Below are positions 1 to 6,092 of a stretch of 8,385 bases of DNA, piece after piece. A program made the translations under genes and the position numbers. Below the pieces are notes generated by a model. That model was not told the origin of the DNA, did not search any database, and saw nothing but the letters and a program-made list of their open reading frames with translations. How positions within the stretch are numbered: position 1 is the stretch's first letter; each line of letters begins with the position of its first letter. Source of the DNA: Bacteroidota bacterium (GTDB lineage: Bacteria > Bacteroidota > Rhodothermia > Balneolales > Balneolaceae); NCBI GenBank assembly GCA_024635465.1, contig JAGXIS010000046.1:1-8385 (forward strand), given 5' to 3'.

Positions 1-836
1 AAGTAAAAGCTCACTTGCGGCAGACCATACAAGCATTAAAAATGGGACGCAGAGATGTGATACCGATGGGATATTTAGTTTGTGGACCTGTGGGCACCGG
101 TAAGACCTATTTGGTGACTTCATTCTCCGGAGAAGTTGGCATTCCAATGGTGAAGCTTAAAAATTTCCGGAGTCAATGGCAGGGTGTAACGGAAGGTAAT
201 CTTGAAAAGATCCTCAATCTGTTAAAAGCGATGGCACCCGTTGCTGTCATGATTGATGAGGCAGATGCCTATCTGGGTAACCGTTCCTCATCCGGAGATA
301 GTGGCGTATCCAGTCGTGTCTTCTCTCAGATTGCAACATTTATGAGTGATACGGCCAATCGGGGCAGAATCATTTGGTTTCTGATGACTGCACGTCCCGA
401 TCTGATGCCAATTGATTTGAAAAGGCAGGGAAGAGCTGAAGAGCATATCGCCCTGTTTCCACCCGAAAACGAATCAGAAAGAATTGAGCTTTTTAATGCA
501 ATGAAAAAGAAAACCGGTTTAGTGATGTCGGAAGATTACATTCCAAAATCTATTCTCAAGGGAGAGCTTACACTTTCCGGTGCAGATATGGAAGCTGCGT
601 TGACACGTGCTAAATTTAAAACCGCTGCTGACGGCCTTTCAACAACAACTCCCGACATTCTGGACTTTGTTTTTAATGATTTTCTACCTCCCACCTATCC
701 TGAAGAAGTTCAGCTACAGACACTCGCTGCGGTATCCGAATGCACATCAAAATCGCTTCTCCCGGAAAGGTATCGTAAATTGGACAGGAATAAAGTTTTA
801 AGTCAGATTCAGAAATTAAAAGAAACGGTACGATAG
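1..836 (+). CDS. AAA+ family ATPase, C-terminal part (5' end outside window)
   Basis: The frame is open from base 3 to the left edge with no stop, so the TTG at 15 is probably not the true start and the gene begins upstream. Numbering residues from that TTG, the visible part holds a full AAA+ core: Walker A GPVGTGKT at 24-31, Walker B VAVMIDE at 76-82, a sensor-1 Thr near 125 in MTARPDL, and Arg residues at 137 and 140 in the position of the arginine finger (DLKRQGR). An alpha-helical lid with GADMEAAL follows at about 150-205, then a C-terminal helical extension of about 70 residues ending TVR. These features fit a ring-forming ATPase of the classical FtsH/Cdc48-like clade that remodels a protein substrate, but no partner or protease domain is visible and the function is unknown. 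It ends 2 nt before pheA, so the two are probably co-transcribed. The N-terminal domain that would define the substrate is missing from the window. Confidence 0.88.
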   Translation, partial: VKAHLRQTIQALKMGRRDVIPMGYLVCGPVGTGKTYLVTSFSGEVGIPMVKLKNFRSQWQGVTEGNLEKILNLLKAMAPVAVMIDEADAYLGNRSSSGDSGVSSRVFSQIATFMSDTANRGRIIWFLMTARPDLMPIDLKRQGRAEEHIALFPPENESERIELFNAMKKKTGLVMSEDYIPKSILKGELTLSGADMEAALTRAKFKTAADGLSTTTPDILDFVFNDFLPPTYPEEVQLQTLAAVSECTSKSLLPERYRKLDRNKVLSQIQKLKETVR

Positions 837-838
837 AA

Positions 839-1987
839 ATGTCTGAAGAGTCGTTGGATGAGATCCGCAAGATGATTGATCAGCTGGATGATACCATTGT
901 GAAAGCTCTAGGGGAGCGTCAAAAAATTGTACAACAAGTAATCTCCGGAAAGTTAGAAAGGGCTGATGAGATTCGTGATCCGGAACGAGAAGAAAAAGTA
1001 CTGACAAAAATTCGTCAAAAAGCACATCAAGCAGGCATAGATCCCTATTTCCTGGAACAGCTTTTTCGGGAAATCATTCAGCATTCTGTCAGATATCAGA
1101 CGCATGCATTGGTAGATCATCAGAATGAGAAGTCAAAAGCAAAAACAATACGAGTCTCCTATCAGGGAACAGATGGGGCTTTTAGCCATCAAGCTGCTAT
1201 CAGACATTTTGAACAGCGATATCAGAATGTAGAGTGTATTGGATATACTCGATTTGAAGAAGCCGCGAATGCGGTAGAACGCGGAGAGGTGGATGTATCC
1301 ATACTGCCCATTGAAAACACGACTGCCGGGTCCATCAACGACACCTATGATCTTCTCAATGAAAAAGAACTCTTCATTTCGGGAGAAGAGGTTCTGCATA
1401 TCAATCACTGCCTGATGGCGCCGGCTGATGTAAAAATTGGCAATGTGAGACGTATTTTGTCACATCCACAGGCAATCGCTCAGTGCAGTAAATTTCTATC
1501 AACATTGCCCAGATGCCATGTAGAGACCTATTTCGACACTGCGATGGCTGCCAGAAAAGTACGCGATGATGCGGATCTCTCTCAGGCTGCTATTGCCAGT
1601 TCTTATGCTGCTGAGATCTATGGACTACAGATATTAAAAAGTAATCTGGCCAATCAGGATGAAAATTATACACGTTTTGTTGTAGTAGGTAAAGAGAGTA
1701 TCAAATGTGATCCACAACTTAATTGTAAAACATCCCTGATATTTGCGACGGTTGATGAAAAAGGCGCTCTTTTAAATTGTCTAAATTTATTGGGAGATCA
1801 TGGGATCAATATGACAAAGTTGGAATCAAGGCCTCGTCTTGGTCATCCCTGGCAATCACTTTTTTATCTTGATATTGAAGGCAATCGGGATGAACCGAGA
1901 ATATCAGACACACTTCTGAAATTGAAAAAGAAGTCTCAATACCTAAAAGTACTGGGAAGTTATCCGATTCGAGAGGGAAAATGGTAA
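839..1987 (+). CDS. pheA: Bifunctional chorismate mutase / prephenate dehydratase (P-protein)
   Basis: This cytoplasmic enzyme converts chorismate to prephenate and then to phenylpyruvate, the committed steps of phenylalanine synthesis. Its 382 residues are close to the usual length of P-proteins (E. coli PheA, 386). The chorismate mutase domain (about 1-90) keeps every residue matching the E. coli active site: R10, R27, K38, D47, R50, E51 and Q87. The dehydratase domain (about 103-285) has QGTDGAFS at 109-116, PIENTTAGSI at 157-166, SHPQA at 208-212 and the TRF motif at 278-280 with the catalytic Thr278. The ACT domain (about 297-375) carries GALL at 309-312 and ESRP at 329-332, the phenylalanine-binding signatures, so feedback inhibition by Phe is expected. 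The ATG start lies 2 nt after the ATPase stop, which suggests translational coupling. No leader peptide or attenuator is visible because the ATPase gene fills the upstream space. Confidence 0.97.
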   Translation: MSEESLDEIRKMIDQLDDTIVKALGERQKIVQQVISGKLERADEIRDPEREEKVLTKIRQKAHQAGIDPYFLEQLFREIIQHSVRYQTHALVDHQNEKSKAKTIRVSYQGTDGAFSHQAAIRHFEQRYQNVECIGYTRFEEAANAVERGEVDVSILPIENTTAGSINDTYDLLNEKELFISGEEVLHINHCLMAPADVKIGNVRRILSHPQAIAQCSKFLSTLPRCHVETYFDTAMAARKVRDDADLSQAAIASSYAAEIYGLQILKSNLANQDENYTRFVVVGKESIKCDPQLNCKTSLIFATVDEKGALLNCLNLLGDHGINMTKLESRPRLGHPWQSLFYLDIEGNRDEPRISDTLLKLKKKSQYLKVLGSYPIREGKW

Positions 1988-2126
1988 TTGCTGTTAGTTG
2001 ATTAAGAAATTCTAACGTGAATCGACTTTATTTAGACCCCGTTTTATTGTTAACTTGTACCAAGTAATCGATCAGAGGAATAGAATCCATTCTTATTCGA
2101 GTAATTAAAAAAGTAAAGCATAACAC

Positions 2127-2495
2127 ATGCGCGTTTTAGTCATTGAAGATAATGCAGTATTGTCACTAACCCTTGAGGTTATGCTTAAGAAATTGGGTTT
2201 TTCTAAAATTAAAAAAGCTTACACTCCAAAAGAAGCATTAGCTTTGATTGATGAATTTGAACCTGATCTTCTATTAGTTGATATCAATTTAGATTCTGAT
2301 CTCTCAGGTATTGATATTGTTCGAATTGCTCAGAAAAAGCGTCCACTATCTGTTGTATACACGACAGCAAATTCAGATCAGTATCACAGAGAGTTAGCTA
2401 AAGAGACTCCCCACGAAGCCTATCTGATCAAGCCATTGAATTTCAGAACCCTATCCTCTGCTATTGAAACGATCAATTTGAAATTGGCAGTCTGA
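2127..2495 (+). CDS. Single-domain (CheY-like) response regulator
   Basis: The 122-residue protein is just one receiver domain with no output domain. The acidic pocket is E7-D8, the phosphoacceptor is D52 in LLLVDINL, the switch Thr is T80 in VYTTANSD, and the conserved Lys is K102 in LIKPL. All residues needed for Mg2+-dependent phosphorylation are therefore present. Such proteins act by phosphorylation-dependent binding to a partner (flagellar motor, kinase, phosphorelay protein or another regulator). No histidine kinase lies within the window, so it is an orphan and its partner cannot be named. It stands alone, 139 nt after pheA and 104 nt before the cupin gene. The ATG at 2127 gives an N-terminus beginning directly with beta-strand 1 (MRVLVIEDN), which supports that start; there is no strong ribosome-binding site. 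Confidence 0.93.
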   Translation: MRVLVIEDNAVLSLTLEVMLKKLGFSKIKKAYTPKEALALIDEFEPDLLLVDINLDSDLSGIDIVRIAQKKRPLSVVYTTANSDQYHRELAKETPHEAYLIKPLNFRTLSSAIETINLKLAV

Positions 2496-2516
2496 ACATT
2501 TTTGCCTCTTTTTTTT
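2486..2516 (+). terminator. Possible intrinsic terminator after the response regulator
   Basis: A short stem, GGCAG (2486-2490) with TTGCC (2502-2506, one G-T wobble), encloses an 11-nt loop. It is followed by TC and a run of eight T (2509-2516). The stem begins inside the last codons of the response regulator gene. The T tract is convincing but the stem is short, so this is only a candidate. If real, it separates the regulator from the downstream cupin gene. Confidence 0.35.
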
Positions 2517-2599
2517 ACAAAAATCTCTCTTTTCCTTCAAAATCCGCCTATATTATATAGAAATAAATGAGAGAATTATAATTAAGAGAAACTAAAATC

Positions 2600-3133
2600 A
2601 TGAGTGAATCGAAAGCGGTATCAGTTAAAAAGAGTACCATTTTTAAGCAGATCGAACAATCTTTGAAAGAAAATGGGATTAAAATCCATTCAAAAGATGA
2701 AAACAGGCCTTGGGGCGGATTTTTTGTAATAGATACAGATGATACTCAATCATTTATTGATCATTACTTTTCAGGTGTTTCCATCGGTAAGATAGATACG
2801 GATTTGCATTTAAGCCCTAAAATCCTGCTTGTACAACCTGAACAGCGGCTATCATGGCAATACCATCACAGAAGGTCTGAGATTTGGACGGTAGCTGAGG
2901 GTGAGGTTGGGGTTATATCCAGTGATACGGATGAACAAGGTGAGCTTAAGGTGCTTGGAAAGGGGGATGTCATTCAGTTGTGTCAAGGCGAGAGACACCG
3001 ACTGGTAGGAATGCATGATTGGGCAGTTGTAGCTGAAATATGGCAGCATACAGATGCGGATCATCCGTCTGATGAGGATGACATTGTCAGATTGCAGGAT
3101 GATTATGGCAGATTAGGGGGAAAACATGAATAA
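2600..3133 (+). CDS. Stand-alone cupin, type II mannose-6-phosphate isomerase-like domain
   Basis: The 177-residue protein has RPWGGF at 36-41, the metal-binding cupin motif QYHHRRSEIWTV at 87-98 (H89, H90 and E94 as likely ligands), a second motif with H133 in QGERHR, and a C-terminal EDDIVRLQDDYGR signature. This arrangement matches the C-terminal isomerase domain of type II phosphomannose isomerase/GDP-mannose pyrophosphorylase (ManC/AlgA) proteins, but the nucleotidyltransferase domain is absent. Small single-domain relatives in Bacteroidota are usually annotated as phosphoheptose or mannose-6-phosphate isomerases from similarity alone. A metal-dependent sugar-phosphate isomerase in the cytoplasm is the likely role, with the substrate uncertain. 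The first 30 or so residues are a charged helical extension. The gene overlaps the DinB-family gene by 8 nt in another frame, so the two form a translationally linked pair. The ATG at 2600 is the first plausible start and lies downstream of an AT-rich stretch (TATATTATATAG near 2548) that could hold the promoter. Confidence 0.85.
   Translation: MSESKAVSVKKSTIFKQIEQSLKENGIKIHSKDENRPWGGFFVIDTDDTQSFIDHYFSGVSIGKIDTDLHLSPKILLVQPEQRLSWQYHHRRSEIWTVAEGEVGVISSDTDEQGELKVLGKGDVIQLCQGERHRLVGMHDWAVVAEIWQHTDADHPSDEDDIVRLQDDYGRLGGKHE
3115..3120 (+). promoter_or_regulatory. Shine-Dalgarno site for the DinB-family gene
   Basis: The purine run AGGGGG sits 5 nt before the ATG at 3126, inside the last codons of the cupin gene. 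It is the clearest ribosome-binding site in the window. It supports the overlapping ATG as the true start, with translation of the second gene able to follow directly from the first. Confidence 0.6.
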
Positions 3134-3686
3134 AGGATACTCTTATCGAGAATTGACTGATCTCATCAACAGATTGGTCTCAAAGACAGAAAAATATTCC
3201 TCATTATCAGATAAACTCATCACCACTAAACCCGACCCCTCTTCCTGGTGCGTAGGCGAGATCTTTGAACATCTAGTCATGTTTAATGAAATCTATCTTG
3301 ATATGATTCGAAGTGCTGTAAAATCGAATGACCTGCCCACTTTCCATGAAGAGCAATTCTCTCCACGATTATTTATCAGTCCGGTTATCCGTTTCATCAA
3401 ACCTCCCTACAAAATTAAGATCAAAACCATCGCTCCCATGTCTCCCCTTGATATTGATAGCGATAATTATCATCAACAATATGGCCAATTACTGAATACA
3501 AACCGTGAATTGTTGACTCTGATTGATGAGCTTGAGTTCAGAAGATTAGATCTAAATAAAATTAAATTCAGACACCGAATATTCTTTATTAAAATGAGTT
3601 TGATTGAATATATCCTTTTGTTAGAAGCTCATCAAAGTAGACATCTTTGGCAGGCAGAGCAAACTTTATTTAAAATTAGCAATTAA
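3126..3686 (+). CDS. DinB-like superfamily protein (putative metal-dependent enzyme)
   Basis: This 186-residue, mostly helical protein fits the DinB/YfiT four-helix-bundle superfamily. The expected three-histidine metal site is present: H49 in the WCVGEIFEHL segment at the end of helix 2, and H169 and H173 in EAHQSRHLWQ near the C-terminus. The family includes bacillithiol- and mycothiol-dependent S-transferases and other metal-dependent hydrolases. This is not the DNA polymerase IV DinB. The middle segment (about 75-110: SPRLFISP, IKPPYKIKIK) is the usual loop between helices. The substrate cannot be told from sequence. The gene starts 8 nt before the cupin stop, with a good Shine-Dalgarno site, so both are made from one mRNA. 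It ends 12 nt before a long inverted repeat that could stabilise or terminate the transcript. Confidence 0.82.
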   Translation: MNKGYSYRELTDLINRLVSKTEKYSSLSDKLITTKPDPSSWCVGEIFEHLVMFNEIYLDMIRSAVKSNDLPTFHEEQFSPRLFISPVIRFIKPPYKIKIKTIAPMSPLDIDSDNYHQQYGQLLNTNRELLTLIDELEFRRLDLNKIKFRHRIFFIKMSLIEYILLLEAHQSRHLWQAEQTLFKISN

Positions 3687-3698
3687 GTGATAGAAACT

Positions 3699-3802
3699 GT
3701 CATCCTGAATTTATTTCAGGATCTCAGGGCAACTGAATTATGCAAAATACTGCTCCTAATGAACCCATAAATTCTGAGATCCTGAAATAAATTCAGGATG
3801 AC
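3699..3802. repeat. 104-bp element with perfect 29-bp terminal inverted repeats
   Basis: The left arm at 3699-3727 and right arm at 3774-3802 are exact reverse complements over 29 bp and flank a 46-nt centre. Each arm is itself a hairpin of 8 bp: ATCCTGAA (3702-3709) with TTCAGGAT (3715-3722), and the same pair at 3779-3786 and 3792-3799, each with a 5-nt loop. The DNA or RNA can therefore fold either as one long stem or as two small ones. Motifs of the GTCATCCTGAA...TTCAGGATC type recur in intergenic regions of many bacteria, so this is probably a dispersed REP/MITE-like repeat that may also serve as a transcript end. No T tract follows on either strand and no transposase is present. Confidence 0.8.
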
Positions 3803-3809
3803 GTAGTGG

Positions 3810-3826
3810 GGTAGTATGTCACTACC
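3810..3826. repeat. Short hairpin beside the long inverted repeat
   Basis: GGTAGT (3810-3815) and ACTACC (3821-3826) form a perfect 6-bp stem around a 5-nt loop, 7 nt beyond the right arm of the 104-bp element. An overlapping alternative pairs GTAGTG (3803-3808) with CACTAC (3820-3825). It may belong to the same mobile repeat or be an operator or attenuator before the dehydrogenase gene. No T run follows it. Confidence 0.4.
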
Positions 3827-3901
3827 GCTTTAATATGAGGTATTCAATCTTATCTCAAACTCACATTATTAAGTTCTATTTACTAAGTCAATTTTAAATC
3901 C

Positions 3902-4828
3902 ATGTCCATCCTACTGGTCGCACAACGACGTGATATGAAACCATTCAGAGACGCCATTCTGAATGTAGATCCGAATATCGATATCGAAATCTGGCCAAAC
4001 AGTACAAACCCGGGTCGGGTACAATTTGCCGTAGCATGGCATCACCCTCAACAAATATGGAAATCTTATCCAAACTTAAAAGTTATCTCCTCGCTTGGCG
4101 CCGGTGTTGATCATCTACTGAAAGACAGCTCCATTCCTGAACATGTACAACTCACCCGCGTCGTCGTACCCTCTCTGGCAGATCAGATGAGTGATTACGT
4201 CTTGACAGCTGTGTTGAATATCATCAGAAACAGTGAAATCTATCGGGATCAGCAACAAGAATCTATATGGAAAAACCAACCGGCCCATCTCAAAGATGAA
4301 CTCACGGTGGGCGTTATGGGTATGGGTGAATTAGGCAGTACAACCGCTAAAAGACTTTATTCAAATGGTTTTACCGTGAATGGCTGGGCACAATCCAGAA
4401 AGGAGCTTGATGGAATTTCTACTTTTACAGCCGGTAATTTGGGTGAATTTCTGAATCAATCCAATATCCTCGTCAATCTGTTACCTCTCACACCACAGAC
4501 AGAGGGCATTTTAGATCTGGATCTCTTCAAAGAACTGAAAAAACCGGCATTTATTATCAATGTTGCCCGAGGGAAGCATTTAATTGAGGAAGATCTGGTG
4601 TATGCATTGGACAAGGAGTTAATAACACATGCTGTATTGGATGTCTTCAGTACAGAACCACTCCCAGAATCACACCCTTTTTGGGGACGAAAAAAGATCA
4701 CCATTACACCCCACATTGCATCCGTCACCGATCCCGATGAAGTTGCCGTGCTGCTGGTAGAAAATTACAAACGTGCTCTCTCCGGAATGGAACTATTAAA
4801 TGAAGTAAATAGAAAACGAGGATATTAA
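3902..4828 (+). CDS. D-isomer-specific 2-hydroxyacid dehydrogenase (glyoxylate/hydroxypyruvate reductase A type)
   Basis: This soluble NAD(P)H-dependent oxidoreductase probably reduces glyoxylate, hydroxypyruvate or a related 2-keto acid to the D-hydroxy acid. Its 308 residues are close to the E. coli GhrA length of 312. The substrate-binding half includes SLGAGVDHLL at 64-73. The Rossmann motif is GMGELG at 140-145. The catalytic set is R223 in NVARG, E252 in FSTEPLPESHPFW, and H271 in TPHIAS, so it should be active. The Phe-Trp after SHP is typical of the GhrA subgroup and argues against a phosphoglycerate dehydrogenase. It has its own leader of more than 200 nt containing the inverted-repeat element, so it is likely transcribed separately from dinB. 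Its stop lies 4 nt from the rlmN stop on the other strand. The exact substrate and NADH/NADPH preference are not settled by sequence. Confidence 0.9.
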   Translation: MSILLVAQRRDMKPFRDAILNVDPNIDIEIWPNSTNPGRVQFAVAWHHPQQIWKSYPNLKVISSLGAGVDHLLKDSSIPEHVQLTRVVVPSLADQMSDYVLTAVLNIIRNSEIYRDQQQESIWKNQPAHLKDELTVGVMGMGELGSTTAKRLYSNGFTVNGWAQSRKELDGISTFTAGNLGEFLNQSNILVNLLPLTPQTEGILDLDLFKELKKPAFIINVARGKHLIEEDLVYALDKELITHAVLDVFSTEPLPESHPFWGRKKITITPHIASVTDPDEVAVLLVENYKRALSGMELLNEVNRKRGY

Positions 4829-4832
4829 ATCG

Positions 4833-5942
4833 TCAGGCTAAACTCTTTCCTCTCTCCTGTCCTTCCCGAATAGCCAACTGACCACATCCGGCGTCGATAT
4901 CATCTCCCCTGCTTCTGCGTACCGTTGCTGTTACTTTATGTTTTACCAATGTCTTCATGAAACGGTTCAGCCTATCCTCTCTGACTCTCTTCAGTTCTAC
5001 TCCTGCTACATTGTTATACATGATAATATTTACCTTGGATGGTACCCACTGTGCAATTTTAACCAAATTACGGGCATCTTCTTCACTATCATTGAATTCA
5101 TCAAAAAGAAGGTACTCATAGGTAACCGGGTTTTCGGTCTGAAAAAAGTATGATTTAACAGCTTCTTCCAGTTTTTCAAGATTCAATGACTCATTGATCG
5201 GCATAATTTTATTTCGCTTCACATCATCAGCCGCATGAAGTGAAATCGCAAGATTGATTCCCAGATTTTCAGCAGCCAGCTGTTTGATCTGTTTTGTCAA
5301 ACCAACGGTTGAAACCGTAATCCTGCGTGGGGATAGATCGATCCCGAGAGGATCAGAAATGATTCGAATGGATTCAACAACCGCTTTATAGTTGTGTAGC
5401 GGTTCGCCCATCCCCATATAGACAATATTGGTAATTTTTTTGCCAAATCGTTCTTCTGACAGTTCATTGATTGCCTGAACCTGATCTACAATTTCCCCAT
5501 GTGTCAGATTCCTGAAATAACCCATTTTACCGGTCGCACAGAAGGAACAGCCAAACATACATCCTACCTGCGAGCTGACACATACAGTAATTCGTTTCGC
5601 CACACCGTCATCATAAAAGTCAGGAATCAGAACAGCTTCTACTTTATACTTTTCAGGACCATCGAGTTCAAAAAGAAACTTTATTGTACCGTCTTCAGAT
5701 TCTTGTCGGCTAAATTCATTCGCTCTTTTGATGTCGGCAATTTCATTTAATTTAGCCCTGAGATCCTTGGAAAGATTGGTCATTTCGTCAAAAGAGGTTA
5801 CACCCTTTTGATAGAGCCATTGAAATACCTGATCGGATCGATATCCAACCAATCCAAGCTCTTCCAGGTACTCGGAAAGTTGTTCTTTTGAAAAGGTTTT
5901 TAAATCCGGTTTTGCAATAATTTCGTTCTCGTTTTCAATCAT
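4833..5942 (-). CDS. rlmN: Dual-specificity 23S rRNA A2503 / tRNA A37 C2-methyltransferase RlmN
   Basis: This radical-SAM enzyme adds a methyl group to C2 of A2503 in 23S rRNA and, in characterised members, of A37 in some tRNAs, affecting translational accuracy and peptide-channel function. Numbering from the upstream GTG at 5966: the [4Fe-4S] cysteines are C136, C140 and C143 (GCMFGCSFC), preceded by VCVSSQVG; GMGEP at 185-189 is the SAM-binding motif; and GDDIDAGCGQLA near 354-365 carries C361, the cysteine methylated during catalysis. The N-terminal helical RNA-binding domain has the family YRSDQVFQWLYQKG segment at 42-55. I chose the ATG at 5940-5942 because it gives MIENENEII followed by the family-typical KPDLKTFSKEQL and 369 residues. 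An ATG at 5961-5963 and the GTG at 5964-5966 are alternatives adding 7 or 8 residues. The antibiotic-resistance homologue Cfr is closely related, but the neighbours and motifs favour housekeeping RlmN. Confidence 0.95.
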   Translation of the reverse strand: MIENENEIIAKPDLKTFSKEQLSEYLEELGLVGYRSDQVFQWLYQKGVTSFDEMTNLSKDLRAKLNEIADIKRANEFSRQESEDGTIKFLFELDGPEKYKVEAVLIPDFYDDGVAKRITVCVSSQVGCMFGCSFCATGKMGYFRNLTHGEIVDQVQAINELSEERFGKKITNIVYMGMGEPLHNYKAVVESIRIISDPLGIDLSPRRITVSTVGLTKQIKQLAAENLGINLAISLHAADDVKRNKIMPINESLNLEKLEEAVKSYFFQTENPVTYEYLLFDEFNDSEEDARNLVKIAQWVPSKVNIIMYNNVAGVELKRVREDRLNRFMKTLVKHKVTATVRRSRGDDIDAGCGQLAIREGQERGKSLA

Positions 5943-6092
5943 CCTTAAAGATAACCATCTCATCACTCATAATACAGAAATCCAAAGGGGGTGAATGAAT
6001 TGCACTGAGACAGAACCGTCTGGCTATCTATCTGTTTTTTGTTTTTAATATTATCCGACCCGAAGGTTCCGTGAATTAAACCACCCTGAGGA

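Noticed and set aside
2053..2098. Small inverted repeats ACTTG/CAAGT and a bulged GAATAGAAT/ATTCTTATTC stem before the response regulator
   Set aside because: The arms are short or interrupted and AT-rich; they are within what chance gives in such DNA, and no promoter spacing supports an operator.
2509..2516. Run of eight T as a possible phase-variation tract
   Set aside because: It lies between genes, is a single-base run of modest length, and is better explained as part of a terminator.
4456..5153. Open frames of 70-90 codons opposite the dehydrogenase and rlmN genes
   Set aside because: They lie wholly on the antisense strand of well-supported genes and their products show no family motifs; they are shadows.
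4833..5942. Cfr-type antibiotic-resistance methyltransferase
   Set aside because: The motifs (VCVSSQVGC, GDDIDAGCGQLA), length and absence of mobile or resistance genes nearby fit housekeeping RlmN.
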